Origin: Pseudomonas putida | Lineage (GTDB): Bacteria > Pseudomonadota > Gammaproteobacteria > Pseudomonadales > Pseudomonadaceae | Direction: 5' to 3' | Assembly: GCF_002906855.1 (NCBI RefSeq) | Contig: NZ_MINI01000048.1 | Span: forward strand, 1,116,001 to 1,180,000 | Length of the DNA: 64,000 nt | Part shown: piece by piece, positions 7,925-16,898 of the stretch | Layout of the letters: each line of letters opens with the position of its first letter | Position numbering within the stretch: the stretch's first letter is position 1 | Translations under genes and position numbers: made by a program | Notes under the pieces: model-generated | The model's database searches: none | Told to the model about the DNA's origin: nothing | The model's input: only the letters and a program-made list of their open reading frames with translations

Positions 7925-9442
7925 TCAGTCTCGCTCGGCGAACAGAGCCTTGACGAACGGCTCGGCTTCGAAAGTACGCAGGTCGTCGATCCCTTCACCG
8001 ACGCCGATGAAGCGGATCGGGATGTTGAACTGCTTGGCCAGGGCAAAGATCACCCCGCCTTTGGCAGTGCCGTCCAGCTTGGTCAGGGCCAGGCCGGTCA
8101 GCTCGACGCTCTGGTTGAAGTACTTGGCCTGGCTGATGGCGTTCTGCCCGGTACCGGCGTCAAGCACCAGCAACACCTCATGCGGTGCCTCGGCGTCGAG
8201 TTTGCCGATGACCCGACGGACCTTCTTCAGCTCTTCCATCAGGTTGTCTTTGGTGTGCAGACGGCCGGCAGTGTCGGCGATCAACACATCGACACCACGC
8301 GCCTTGGCAGCCTGCACAGCGTCGAAGATCACCGAGGCAGAATCGGCGCCGGTATGCTGGGCGATCACCGGGATCTGGTTACGCTCACCCCAGACCTGCA
8401 GCTGCTCCACGGCAGCAGCACGGAAGGTATCACCGGCAGCCAGCATGACCTTCTTGCCTTCCTGCTGCAGCTTCTTGGCCAGCTTGCCGATGGTGGTGGT
8501 CTTGCCGGCACCATTTACGCCGACCACCAGGATTACGTAGGGCTTGTTCTGCGCCTGGATCTTCAGCGGCTGCTCGACCGGGCGTAGCAATGCGGCCAGC
8601 TCTTCCTGCAACGACTTGTACAGCGCGTCGGCGTCAGCCAGCTGCTTGCGGGCAACCTTCTGGGTCAGGTTCTGGACGATGGCCGAGGTCGCCTCGACGC
8701 CGACGTCGGCGGTCAACAGGCGGGTTTCGATCTCGTCGAGCAGGTCGTCATCGATGACCTTCTTGCCCAGGAACAGGCTGGCCATGCCTTCGCCGATGCT
8801 GGCGCTGGTTTTCGACAGGCCCTGCTTGAGGCGGGCGAAGAAACCGGGCTTGGACTGCTCGGTGGCAACCGGGGCAGCCACCACGGGGGCTGGTTCCGGT
8901 TCGGCGCGCGCAGGGACCGCGACAGGGGCCACGACCACCGGCTCCGGTGCCGGACGCTCCGGTATCACCGGTGGCGCCTTCGGCTCAAAGTCTGGCACCA
9001 GCGCCACAGGCTCTTCGGCTACCGGAAGCACCAGGTTGCTGACAGGCGCGGCATGCTCGACTACCGGGGCAACCTCGACCGGCGCCGCTAGCGCAGGCTT
9101 CGAGGCGACAGGTTCAGGTGCCGGTGCAACCAGCGGCGCAGAGGCAATCGGCTCAGGCTCGGGCACCTGCACTGGCTGGGAAGCGACCGGCTCTGGCACA
9201 GGCACATCGACCACCGGGGGCAGAGGCTCGACCGGTGCAGGCTGCTGCGCCTCGACAAGCGGCTGCTCGACTGCACGCTGCGGCGCTACCAGCTCAGCCG
9301 GCTGCACCTCGGGCGTTTGAGGCTCGGGCGTTTGAGGCTGTTCGGCGACAGGTTGCTGCGGCTTCTTGCGAAACCAGCTGAACAGGCCTTTTTTCTCGCC
9401 AGCGTCGGCCGGCGCTTTTTTGTCGTCGTTGGAACCAAACAT
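7925..9442 (-). CDS. ftsY: Signal recognition particle receptor FtsY
   Basis: A 505-residue SRP receptor GTPase that docks ribosome-SRP complexes at the membrane. The C-terminal NG domain carries G1 GVNGAGKTTT at 308-317, DTAGR at 390-394 and TKLDG at 454-458. The first ~200 residues form a low-complexity Pro/Ala/Val/Glu-rich A domain with PEPVAS-type repeats, less acidic than the E. coli A domain. It is the first gene of the ftsY-ftsE-ftsX cluster and diverges from the M16 genes across a 232-base gap. Confidence 0.96.
   Translation of the reverse strand: MFGSNDDKKAPADAGEKKGLFSWFRKKPQQPVAEQPQTPEPQTPEVQPAELVAPQRAVEQPLVEAQQPAPVEPLPPVVDVPVPEPVASQPVQVPEPEPIASAPLVAPAPEPVASKPALAAPVEVAPVVEHAAPVSNLVLPVAEEPVALVPDFEPKAPPVIPERPAPEPVVVAPVAVPARAEPEPAPVVAAPVATEQSKPGFFARLKQGLSKTSASIGEGMASLFLGKKVIDDDLLDEIETRLLTADVGVEATSAIVQNLTQKVARKQLADADALYKSLQEELAALLRPVEQPLKIQAQNKPYVILVVGVNGAGKTTTIGKLAKKLQQEGKKVMLAAGDTFRAAAVEQLQVWGERNQIPVIAQHTGADSASVIFDAVQAAKARGVDVLIADTAGRLHTKDNLMEELKKVRRVIGKLDAEAPHEVLLVLDAGTGQNAISQAKYFNQSVELTGLALTKLDGTAKGGVIFALAKQFNIPIRFIGVGEGIDDLRTFEAEPFVKALFAERD
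9308..9337. repeat. 15-bp tandem duplication inside ftsY
   Basis: CTCGGGCGTTTGAGG occurs twice, back to back, encoding the tandem residues PEPQT in the FtsY A domain. Being a multiple of three, it keeps the frame. It looks like recent slippage expansion of the linker. Confidence 0.8.
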
Positions 9443-9674
9443 GGAAGACGGCTATCTCAGGGTAGCGATGGGCCAGCAGTTGGCGCATCGGGAATTCTCT
9501 AAACGCAGAACAGACTATTTTGAATCCGACTGGTTCATGCGCAATGTTTTGCCTTAATGGGCCTGCGGGCCAGAACGGCGACAGGCATGGTCGCCAGGCA
9601 ACCGGATCAGTATCCTAGCACCTCCTTGCCCGCCGACGCTAAACCAGCGGGCCGCCGAACAGGTTAATCACCGT

Positions 9675-11030
9675 ATGAATGCTCTAGCCCGCCGCGCCGC
9701 TGGCCTGTTGCTCAGCACTCTCTGCCTGCCGCTTGCGGCCTTTGCCGCCGACGTGCAACCGACCCACGAATTCATCCTCGACAACGGCCTCAAGGTGGTC
9801 GTGCGCGAAGACCACCGTGCCCCGGTGGTCGTCTCGCAGATCTGGTACAAGGTCGGCTCCAGCTACGAGACTCCGGGCCAGACCGGCTTGTCCCATGCCC
9901 TGGAGCACATGATGTTCAAGGGCAGCGCCAAGATCGGCCCCGGCGAGGCCTCGCGCATCCTGCGTGACCTCGGTGCGGAAGAAAACGCCTTCACCAGCGA
10001 CGACTACACCGCCTATTACCAGGTGCTGGCCCGCGACCGCCTGCCGGTGGCCCTGGAGCTGGAGGCCGACCGCCTGGCCAGCCTGCGCCTGCCTGCCGAC
10101 GAGTTCGCCCGCGAAATCGAGGTGATCAAGGAAGAGCGCCGCCTGCGTACCGATGACCAGCCAAGCTCCAAGGCCTTCGAACTGTTCCGCGCCATGGCCT
10201 TCCCGGCCAGCGGCTACCACACCCCGACCATCGGCTGGATGGCCGACCTCGAGCGCATGAAGGTCGAGGAACTGCGCCACTGGTATGAATCCTGGTACGC
10301 ACCGAACAACGCTACGTTGGTGGTGGTCGGCGATGTCACCGCCGATGAAGTGAAGGGTCTGGCGCAGAAATACTTTGGCAGCATTCCCAAGCGCGCGGTA
10401 CCACCCGCCAAACTGCCGCTGGAACTGGCCGAACCGGGCCAGCGCCTGCTGACGCTGCACGTGCGCACCCAGTTGCCGAGTTTGATCTACGGCTTCAACG
10501 TCCCAAGCCTGGCCACCGCCAAAGACCCACGCACCGTGCATGCCCTGAGACTGATCTCGGCCCTGCTCGATGGCGGCTACAGCGCGCGCATGCCGGCACG
10601 CCTGGAACGTGGCCAGGAGCTGGTGGCCGGCGCCTCGTCCAGCTACAACGCCTTCACCCGAGGCGACAGCCTGTTCCTGATCTCGGCCACGCCGAACGTG
10701 CAGAAGCAGAAGACCTTGGCTGACGTCGAAAATGGCGTCTGGCAATTGCTTGATGAGCTCAAGACCACTCCGCCGAGCGCCGAAGAGCTGGAGCGCGTGC
10801 GTGCCCAGGTCATCGCTGGCCTGGTCTACGACCGCGACTCCATCAGCAACCAGGCCACCACCATCGGCCAGCTGGAAACCGTCGGTCTGTCCTGGAAGCT
10901 GATCGACAGCGAGCTGGACGAACTCAAGCGCGTCACCCCGGAAGACGTGCAAAACGCCGCACGCACCTATTTCACCCGCGAACGCTTGAGCGTTGCCCAT
11001 GTACTGCCCGAGGAGTCCGCTCATGAGTGA
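9675..11030 (+). CDS. M16 family zinc metallopeptidase, catalytic subunit (first pair)
   Basis: A 451-residue periplasmic peptidase. Residues 1-25 are a signal peptide ending AFAAD. The inverted zinc motif HALEH is at 74-78 (His74, Glu77, His78), with a third Glu ligand in the EVIKEERR segment near 155. Two M16 half-domains follow. It overlaps the next gene, which lacks the zinc motif, by eight bases. Such pairs form heterodimers resembling mitochondrial processing peptidase or PqqF-like enzymes. The substrate is unknown. Confidence 0.9.
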   Translation: MNALARRAAGLLLSTLCLPLAAFAADVQPTHEFILDNGLKVVVREDHRAPVVVSQIWYKVGSSYETPGQTGLSHALEHMMFKGSAKIGPGEASRILRDLGAEENAFTSDDYTAYYQVLARDRLPVALELEADRLASLRLPADEFAREIEVIKEERRLRTDDQPSSKAFELFRAMAFPASGYHTPTIGWMADLERMKVEELRHWYESWYAPNNATLVVVGDVTADEVKGLAQKYFGSIPKRAVPPAKLPLELAEPGQRLLTLHVRTQLPSLIYGFNVPSLATAKDPRTVHALRLISALLDGGYSARMPARLERGQELVAGASSSYNAFTRGDSLFLISATPNVQKQKTLADVENGVWQLLDELKTTPPSAEELERVRAQVIAGLVYDRDSISNQATTIGQLETVGLSWKLIDSELDELKRVTPEDVQNAARTYFTRERLSVAHVLPEESAHE

Positions 11031-12507
11031 TCGCAGCGCACCACGCTACACCCTGATCGGCACGGGCATCATCGCGCTGGTGGTGGCCGTGGCCGCCGTG
11101 CTCGCCCGGCCGGCGCATTCCGAAGCCGAAAGCAGCGCCGCGCGCACGGCCAATACCCTGCAATCGCTGGCCGAGCTTGACGGCAAGGCCCCCAGCCGGC
11201 GCCAGCTGAACATCCAGAACTGGACCACCGCAGAAGGCGCCCGGGTATTGTTCGTCGAGGCCCGAGAGCTGCCGATGTTCGACCTGCGCGTGACCTTCGC
11301 CGCTGGCAGCAGCCAGGACGGCAACACCCCGGGCCTGGCTACCCTGACCAACGCCATGCTCAACGAGGGTGTGGCCGGCAAGGACGTGACCGCCATCGCC
11401 GAAGGCTTCGAAGGCCTGGGTGCCGACTTTGGCAACGGTTCCTACCGCGACATGGCCGTGGCCTCGCTGCGCAGCCTGAGCGTCAAGGACAAGCGCGAGC
11501 CAGCCCTCAAGCTGTTCGCCGAAGTGACCGGCAAGCCGACCTTCCCGGAAGATGCACTAAAACGCATCAAGAACCAGCTGCTGGCCGGTTTCGAGTATGA
11601 GAAGCAGAACCCCGGCAAGATCGCCGGTAAAGCCCTGTTCAGCAAGCTCTACGGCGACCACCCTTACGCTCAGCCAAGCGATGGCAGCGCCGAGAGCGTG
11701 CCAAATATCACCCTTGAGCAGCTGCGCGCCTTCCACGCCAAGGCCTATGCCGCTGGCAACGCGGTGATCGCCCTGGTCGGCGACCTCAGCCGCGAGGAAG
11801 CCGAGGCCGTCGCCGCCCAGGTATCCGCCGCCCTGCCCAAAGGCCCGGCACTGGCCAAACCGGCCCAGCCGGTTGAACCCAAGGCTGGCGTTACCCATAT
11901 CGATTTCCCGAGCAAACAGACTCACCTGATCCTCGCCGAGCTCGGTATCGACCGCCAGGACCCGGACTGGCCAGCCCTGTCGCTGGGCAACCAGATCCTT
12001 GGCGGCGGCGCCTTCGGCACCCGCCTGATGAGCGAAGTCCGCGAAAAACGCGGCCTGACCTACGGCGTCTACTCGGTGTTCAGCCCGATGCAGGTGCGTG
12101 GCCCGTTCATGATCAACCTGCAGACCCGTGCCGAACTTAGTGAGGGTACGCTCAAGCTGGTTCAGGACATCCTCGCCGACTACCTCAAAGGCGGCCCTAC
12201 CCAGCAGGAGCTGGACGATGCCAAACGCGAACTGGCCGGCAGCTTCCCGCTGTCCAACGCCAACAATGCCAGCATCGTCGGCCAACTGGGCGCAATCGGT
12301 TTCTACAACCTGCCACTGACCTGGCTGGAAGACTTCATGCAGCAGTCCCAGGCGCTGACCGTCGAACAGGTTAAAACGGCGATGAACAAGCACCTGGCAG
12401 CCGATAAACTGGTGATCGTCACCGTTGGCCCGAAAGTGCCACAGCAGCCACTGCCTGCCCCCACTGACAAACCGTCCGAGCAGCCGCTCGGCGTACCGGA
12501 GCACTAA
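11023..12507 (+). CDS. M16 family peptidase-like protein, non-catalytic subunit (first pair)
   Basis: A 494-residue protein with an N-terminal hydrophobic signal or anchor (about 10-30) and the M16 fold but no HxxEH zinc site. The C-terminal half keeps the family pattern SEVREKRGLTYGVYSVFSP near residue 340, which in paired M16 enzymes contributes the Arg-Tyr substrate-binding pair. It probably acts as partner of the preceding catalytic subunit in the periplasm. The start codon overlaps the preceding stop region; the stop overlaps rsmD by one base. Confidence 0.88.
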   Translation: MSDRSAPRYTLIGTGIIALVVAVAAVLARPAHSEAESSAARTANTLQSLAELDGKAPSRRQLNIQNWTTAEGARVLFVEARELPMFDLRVTFAAGSSQDGNTPGLATLTNAMLNEGVAGKDVTAIAEGFEGLGADFGNGSYRDMAVASLRSLSVKDKREPALKLFAEVTGKPTFPEDALKRIKNQLLAGFEYEKQNPGKIAGKALFSKLYGDHPYAQPSDGSAESVPNITLEQLRAFHAKAYAAGNAVIALVGDLSREEAEAVAAQVSAALPKGPALAKPAQPVEPKAGVTHIDFPSKQTHLILAELGIDRQDPDWPALSLGNQILGGGAFGTRLMSEVREKRGLTYGVYSVFSPMQVRGPFMINLQTRAELSEGTLKLVQDILADYLKGGPTQQELDDAKRELAGSFPLSNANNASIVGQLGAIGFYNLPLTWLEDFMQQSQALTVEQVKTAMNKHLAADKLVIVTVGPKVPQQPLPAPTDKPSEQPLGVPEH

Positions 12508-13130
12508 TGCCTAGATCCACCCCTCCCGCCCGCCCGCAGCAGGGCCAAAGCAAGGGCCAGGGTCACCTGCGCATCATCGCCGGCGAGTGGCGCAGCCGCC
12601 GCCTGGCGGTACCGGAAGGCGAAGGCCTGCGCCCCACGCCTGACCGCGTGCGCGAAACCGTGTTCAACTGGCTGGCGCCCTATATCGAAGGCGCCCAGGT
12701 GCTGGATGCCTTCACCGGCAGTGGTGCCCTGGTGCTCGAGGCGCTGTCCCGTGGCGCCGAGGATGCCGTGGCACTGGACAGTAACCCGGCGGCCATCAGC
12801 AACCTGAAGAACAACCTCGAGATCCTGCGCTGCCCGCGCGGGCAGATCCTGCAGACCGACGCCCTGCGCTACCTGCAGAACCCGGCCAAGCAGCAGTTCG
12901 ACGTGGTGTTCCTCGACCCGCCGTTCCACCAGGACCTGCTGGCCAATACCTGCAATATGCTGGAACAGAACCAGTGGTTGCGCGAACAGGCGTGGATCTA
13001 CACCGAAAGCGAGGCGGCCCCGTCGACACTGCCGATGCCCGGCAACTGGCGCCTGCACCGCGAAAAGAAGACTGGCCAGGTGCATTACGCGCTGTGGCAA
13101 CGGGCTGATCCCGCCGTAAATCGTATTTAG
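12507..13130 (+). CDS. rsmD: 16S rRNA (guanine966-N2)-methyltransferase RsmD
   Basis: A 207-residue SAM methyltransferase that modifies G966 of 16S rRNA in the assembled 30S. The SAM motif DAFTGSGALVLEALSRGA is near residue 70 and the catalytic DPPF motif (VVFLDPPFHQ) near 135. It begins within the stop codon of the M16 partner gene (TAATG), so it is translated from the same transcript. Length and motifs are typical of the family. Confidence 0.95.
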   Translation: MPRSTPPARPQQGQSKGQGHLRIIAGEWRSRRLAVPEGEGLRPTPDRVRETVFNWLAPYIEGAQVLDAFTGSGALVLEALSRGAEDAVALDSNPAAISNLKNNLEILRCPRGQILQTDALRYLQNPAKQQFDVVFLDPPFHQDLLANTCNMLEQNQWLREQAWIYTESEAAPSTLPMPGNWRLHREKKTGQVHYALWQRADPAVNRI

Positions 13131-13151
13131 TTACCACAACCACGCCGTCGG

Positions 13152-13198
13152 CATGGTTGAAGCTGCTCCCTCGTTTTCGCAGGAGCACTTCAACCATG
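13152..13198 (+). promoter_or_regulatory. Hairpin that sequesters the ribosome site and start codon of the second M16 gene
   Basis: Bases 13152-13169 pair with 13182-13198: eleven pairs, one bulged C at 13163, then six more pairs closing a 12-base loop. The right arm contains the AGGAG ribosome site (13181-13185) and the ATG at 13196, so in the folded RNA both are paired. There is no U run after it, so it is not a standard terminator. It has the layout of a translational switch or RNA thermometer. Confidence 0.6.
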
Positions 13199-14497
13199 AT
13201 CGAGCGCCCTTCTCCGCCCACCCAGGGCAGCACTGTACAAACTTTCACCCTTGCCAACGGCCTGCGTATCTACCTGCGCGAAGACCATCGTGCACCGCTG
13301 GTCAGTGCGCAGCTTTGGTATCACGTCGGTTCGAGCTACGAGCCAGCAGGCCATACCGGTCTCTCCCATGCACTGGAACATCTGCTGTTCGAAAGCAGCA
13401 GCAAACTGAAAAGTGGCCAGTATTCCGCCATCGTGACCCGCCTCGGCGGCGAACCGAATGCCTCCACCACCACCGACGCCACGGTCTTCCCGCTGACACT
13501 GCCAGGCAGTCGGCTCGAAATTGCTCTGGAGGCCATGGCCGACGTCATGGCCAGCGCCACGATCAGTGATGCACCTTTCGCTCGCGAACTGGACGTGGTC
13601 ATGGCCGAACGCCGAGAGCAAGTCGACAACGACCCTTTGTCACTGGCACTGGAGCATCACGATTCACTGGCCTACGGCAATGGCGGCTATGGCACGCCAA
13701 TCGTTGGTCACAAGGCTGACCTTGAACACCTGACCCCGGCGGCTGCCCGAACCTGGTACCGGAGCTGGTACCACCCAAACAATGCCACGCTGGCAGTCGT
13801 CGGCGACATCACCCAGCTACAGCTGCAAACCTTGGTAACCCGGCACTTTGCAACGATTCCCGCCAATCGCCTGTCGGCACGCCAGACCGCTACCGCCCCG
13901 CCAGCGCAAGCTCGACGCCATCAGACACTGCGTCTGCCAGGCCTTTACACCGGCACCATTCTCAGCTTCAACCTCCCCAGCCAGTGTACCGCCCAGGCTG
14001 CCGAGCAAGCCTACGCATTGCGGCTACTGCCCGATCTGCTGGCTGATGGGTACAGCAGTATCCTGCAGCGGCGACTGGTTCTGGATGACCCGATTCTGCG
14101 GGGCCTGCGCTCATCCTACGAACCCTGGCAGCGCGGCGACAGCCTGCTGGTTCTCTACGCATATTGCAGCCAGCAGATAACACCGGAGATCGCAGCCGAA
14201 AGGCTGATGCTGGAAATCGAAGCGTTTCGCCAGTCGGCACCATCCAAGGAAGACCTTCAACGTGCCAAGGCTCGCCTGTTGGCCAGGCAAATGTTCGAAA
14301 GGGACGACATCGACAAGCAAGCCCAGGCCATCGGCAAACAGGCCGCCTGCGGCCTTGACCCGGTAGCCCTGGACAATGAGCGACAAGCCATCGAAGCCGT
14401 AACAGCCGAACAGGTCGGCCTGGCAGCTCTTGAGTTTCTGACCGATTCCCGCGCTGCCATTACGTTCATGCACAACAAGGAGAGCGCTCATGCATGA
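13196..14497 (+). CDS. M16 family metallopeptidase, catalytic subunit (second pair)
   Basis: A 433-residue M16 peptidase with zinc motif HALEH at 58-62 and a distal Glu in VVMAERREQ. Unlike the first pair it has no signal peptide, so it is predicted to be cytoplasmic. The ATG at 13196 follows AGGAG by ten bases; a TTG start at 13157 in the same frame is an alternative. It overlaps its non-catalytic partner by eight bases, the same architecture as the 9.7 kb pair, suggesting an old duplication. The substrate is unknown. Confidence 0.87.
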   Translation: MIERPSPPTQGSTVQTFTLANGLRIYLREDHRAPLVSAQLWYHVGSSYEPAGHTGLSHALEHLLFESSSKLKSGQYSAIVTRLGGEPNASTTTDATVFPLTLPGSRLEIALEAMADVMASATISDAPFARELDVVMAERREQVDNDPLSLALEHHDSLAYGNGGYGTPIVGHKADLEHLTPAAARTWYRSWYHPNNATLAVVGDITQLQLQTLVTRHFATIPANRLSARQTATAPPAQARRHQTLRLPGLYTGTILSFNLPSQCTAQAAEQAYALRLLPDLLADGYSSILQRRLVLDDPILRGLRSSYEPWQRGDSLLVLYAYCSQQITPEIAAERLMLEIEAFRQSAPSKEDLQRAKARLLARQMFERDDIDKQAQAIGKQAACGLDPVALDNERQAIEAVTAEQVGLAALEFLTDSRAAITFMHNKESAHA

Positions 14498-15845
14498 CTC
14501 GACTGCAACCCAAAACAGCATTTACGGCGGCCTGGTCTCTGCACAGGGACTCGACCTGAATCAGTTCGAGCCAATCCGCACTCATGTGCAAGCCTGGACG
14601 ACGGAAGCAGGCACAACCGTGAAATTCGTCGAAGCCCGCGGGTTACCTATCGTCGATGTAGTACTGAGGTTCAGGGCCGGCACTGTCCAGGACACTGTGC
14701 ACCCCGGCCTGGCAGCCCTGACGCTGTACATGCTCAATGAAGGTAGCCAGCAGTACACGGCCACCCAGCAGGCCGAGCATCTCGAACGCCTGGGTGCAAT
14801 CTTCGAAAAGCAGATACGTCTGGAGCATGCGACGCTGAGCCTGCGTAGCCTGAGTAGCCCGGCCGTGCTGGAGCCGTCCCTGGCGCTGTTCACCAACCTC
14901 GTGGCACAGCCGGCCTTTCTTCCCTCTGCTCTGAATAAGGTCAAACAGAAGTTGCTGCAGAGCAGCGCTTCAAGCGATCGACATCCCGTATTGAGGGCGC
15001 GCAGCGAAGCCTTCCGCCACTTATTCAATAGCCATCCTTATGGCTGCCCACTGGGCAGCACCGTGCAGGGTGTAACGGCGGTTACTACAGACGATTTGCG
15101 CACATTCCACCAACGCGCCTATTCCGCCAGCAATCTGGAGATGGTCGTGGTCGGCGACCTTTCTCTCTCTGAAGCTCAAGCACTCACACGTCAGATCAGC
15201 CAGGCTCTGCCACAGGGCTGGTCAGCAGCAGATCTGCCAACGGTCCCGGCCGCCACCGACGCAACCCTGAAAGTCGAACAGCCTGGCGCGAGCAGTGCTG
15301 GCCTGCTGGTACTTCCCATGAACGTGCCCGCCAATGATCCGGAGTTTCCCGCCTTGGTGCTGGCCTGCGATGTACTGGGAGAAGGGCTCGAATCGCGCTT
15401 GATGGTGGAACTGCGCCAACGCCGCGGCCTCACTTACGGCGTACATACCCACCTATCGCCGTTACGGGCAGGCGGGTTGTTCAGCGTCGAATGGGAAGTC
15501 GCACCAACGTACGTGGAAGGTTCTCAGGCACTGGTGGTGACCCTGCTGCGCGACTTCATCGAGCAAGGGCCAACCCAGGCCGAGCTGCAAGTGGCACGCA
15601 AACAACTGGAAGGAAAGTTGCTGCGTGATGTCGCCCAGAACAAGCGCCTGGCGGAATTGCTCTCGGAGCTGACCCATCAAGGTCAACCTGACGATTATCT
15701 CAACACCTACTTCGAGCGCACCAACAGATTGACCCCGGCAGATGTCCGCGCCGCCATGCAGCGCCATCTCGACCTAAACTACAGCGTACAGGTCAGTGTC
15801 GGCCCAAGCGTGGAGCAGCAACCTCTGCCAGCCCCCGACCAATAG
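14490..15845 (+). CDS. M16 family peptidase-like protein, non-catalytic subunit (second pair)
   Basis: A 451-residue M16-fold protein without HxxEH and without a signal peptide. The segment VELRQRRGLTYGVHTHLSP near residue 310 matches the Arg-Tyr-containing C-terminal M16 domain of processing-peptidase partners. It parallels the non-catalytic member of the first pair but carries a different N-terminus (MHDSTATQNSIYGG). It presumably dimerises with the preceding protein in the cytoplasm. Confidence 0.85.
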   Translation: MHDSTATQNSIYGGLVSAQGLDLNQFEPIRTHVQAWTTEAGTTVKFVEARGLPIVDVVLRFRAGTVQDTVHPGLAALTLYMLNEGSQQYTATQQAEHLERLGAIFEKQIRLEHATLSLRSLSSPAVLEPSLALFTNLVAQPAFLPSALNKVKQKLLQSSASSDRHPVLRARSEAFRHLFNSHPYGCPLGSTVQGVTAVTTDDLRTFHQRAYSASNLEMVVVGDLSLSEAQALTRQISQALPQGWSAADLPTVPAATDATLKVEQPGASSAGLLVLPMNVPANDPEFPALVLACDVLGEGLESRLMVELRQRRGLTYGVHTHLSPLRAGGLFSVEWEVAPTYVEGSQALVVTLLRDFIEQGPTQAELQVARKQLEGKLLRDVAQNKRLAELLSELTHQGQPDDYLNTYFERTNRLTPADVRAAMQRHLDLNYSVQVSVGPSVEQQPLPAPDQ

Positions 15846-15905
15846 CGCAGGTACAGTGGCGGCGTTTCATGGCACTGTACGCAGGCACATCACGAGTCGC
15901 TCAGC

Positions 15906-16898
15906 ATGCCCAGTCTCACCGCCACATTCCGCCCGGCCATCGGCCTGTCCAACCCCCACCTGCAAACCCTGTGGGGGCCACTGTGGCGCAAGTTGCCGGA
16001 ACTGGAACGAAGCCGCGAACGCCTGTGGCTGGCCGATGGCGATTTTCTCGACCTCGACTGGCATGGGCCACATAGCCCGGATGCGCCGCTGGTGCTGGTG
16101 CTGCATGGTTTGACCGGATCGTCCCGCTCTCCCTACGTCAAAGGCTTGCAGCAATCGCTGCAGGCCCGCGGCTGGGCAAGCGTGGCGGTCAACTGGCGGG
16201 GCTGTTCGGGTGAGCCCAACCTGTTACCGCGCAGCTACCATTCCGGCGCCAGCGAAGACCTCGCCGAGGTGGTCGCCCACCTGCGTGCCCAGCGTCCCTT
16301 GGCACCGCTGTATGCCGTCGGCTACTCGCTGGGCGGCAATGTGCTGCTCAAGTACCTGGGGGAAAGTGGCACGGCCAGCCAGCTGGAGTCGGCCGTGGCC
16401 GTGTCGGTGCCGTTTCGCCTGGATCAGTGTGCCGACCGCATCGGCCAAGGCTTTTCCAAGGTGTATCAGGCGCATTTCATGCGCGAGATGATGGCCTATG
16501 TGCAGTTGAAGCAACGGCACTTCCGCGACCGCGGGCATCACGAGGGGCTGGCCGCGCTCGACCGGCTTGGGCACTTGGGCAGGTTGAAAACCTTCTGGGA
16601 CTTCGACGGTAAGGTCACCGCGCCGCTCAACGGTTTCAGCGATGCCCACGATTACTATCGCCGTTCATCGAGCCGATTCTATCTAGGGGAAAACCGCACG
16701 CCGACGCTGATCATCCATGCCACCGATGACCCGTTCGTGTTCGGCCACAGCCTGCCCACGGCCAGTGAACTGGCACCGCAGACACAGTTCGAGCTGCATG
16801 AGCGGGGTGGGCATGTGGGGTTTGTCGACGGCAGCCTGCGCAACCCGGGCTATTACCTGGAGCGGCGGATTCCGCAGTGGCTGGTCGATGGTCAGTGA
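15906..16898 (+). CDS. YheT-family alpha/beta hydrolase
   Basis: A 330-residue hydrolase of the YheT/EMB8 group. The oxyanion strand LVLVLHGLTGSSRSPYVKGL is near residues 60-80 and the nucleophile elbow GYSLGG (Ser) near 141. A late Asp (HATDDPF) and His (GGHVGF) complete the triad. The family includes poorly characterised carboxylesterases; some pseudomonad members are linked to polyester or lipid turnover. It follows the M16 genes by 60 bases on the same strand and ends next to the convergent sulfurtransferase gene. Confidence 0.88.
   Translation: MPSLTATFRPAIGLSNPHLQTLWGPLWRKLPELERSRERLWLADGDFLDLDWHGPHSPDAPLVLVLHGLTGSSRSPYVKGLQQSLQARGWASVAVNWRGCSGEPNLLPRSYHSGASEDLAEVVAHLRAQRPLAPLYAVGYSLGGNVLLKYLGESGTASQLESAVAVSVPFRLDQCADRIGQGFSKVYQAHFMREMMAYVQLKQRHFRDRGHHEGLAALDRLGHLGRLKTFWDFDGKVTAPLNGFSDAHDYYRRSSSRFYLGENRTPTLIIHATDDPFVFGHSLPTASELAPQTQFELHERGGHVGFVDGSLRNPGYYLERRIPQWLVDGQ

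Noticed and set aside
9443..9674. GC-rich dyad near 9630-9655 in the ftsY/M16 gap as a terminator
   Set aside because: The arms (GCCCGC/GCGGGC) are short and the gap separates divergent genes, where a terminator is not expected.
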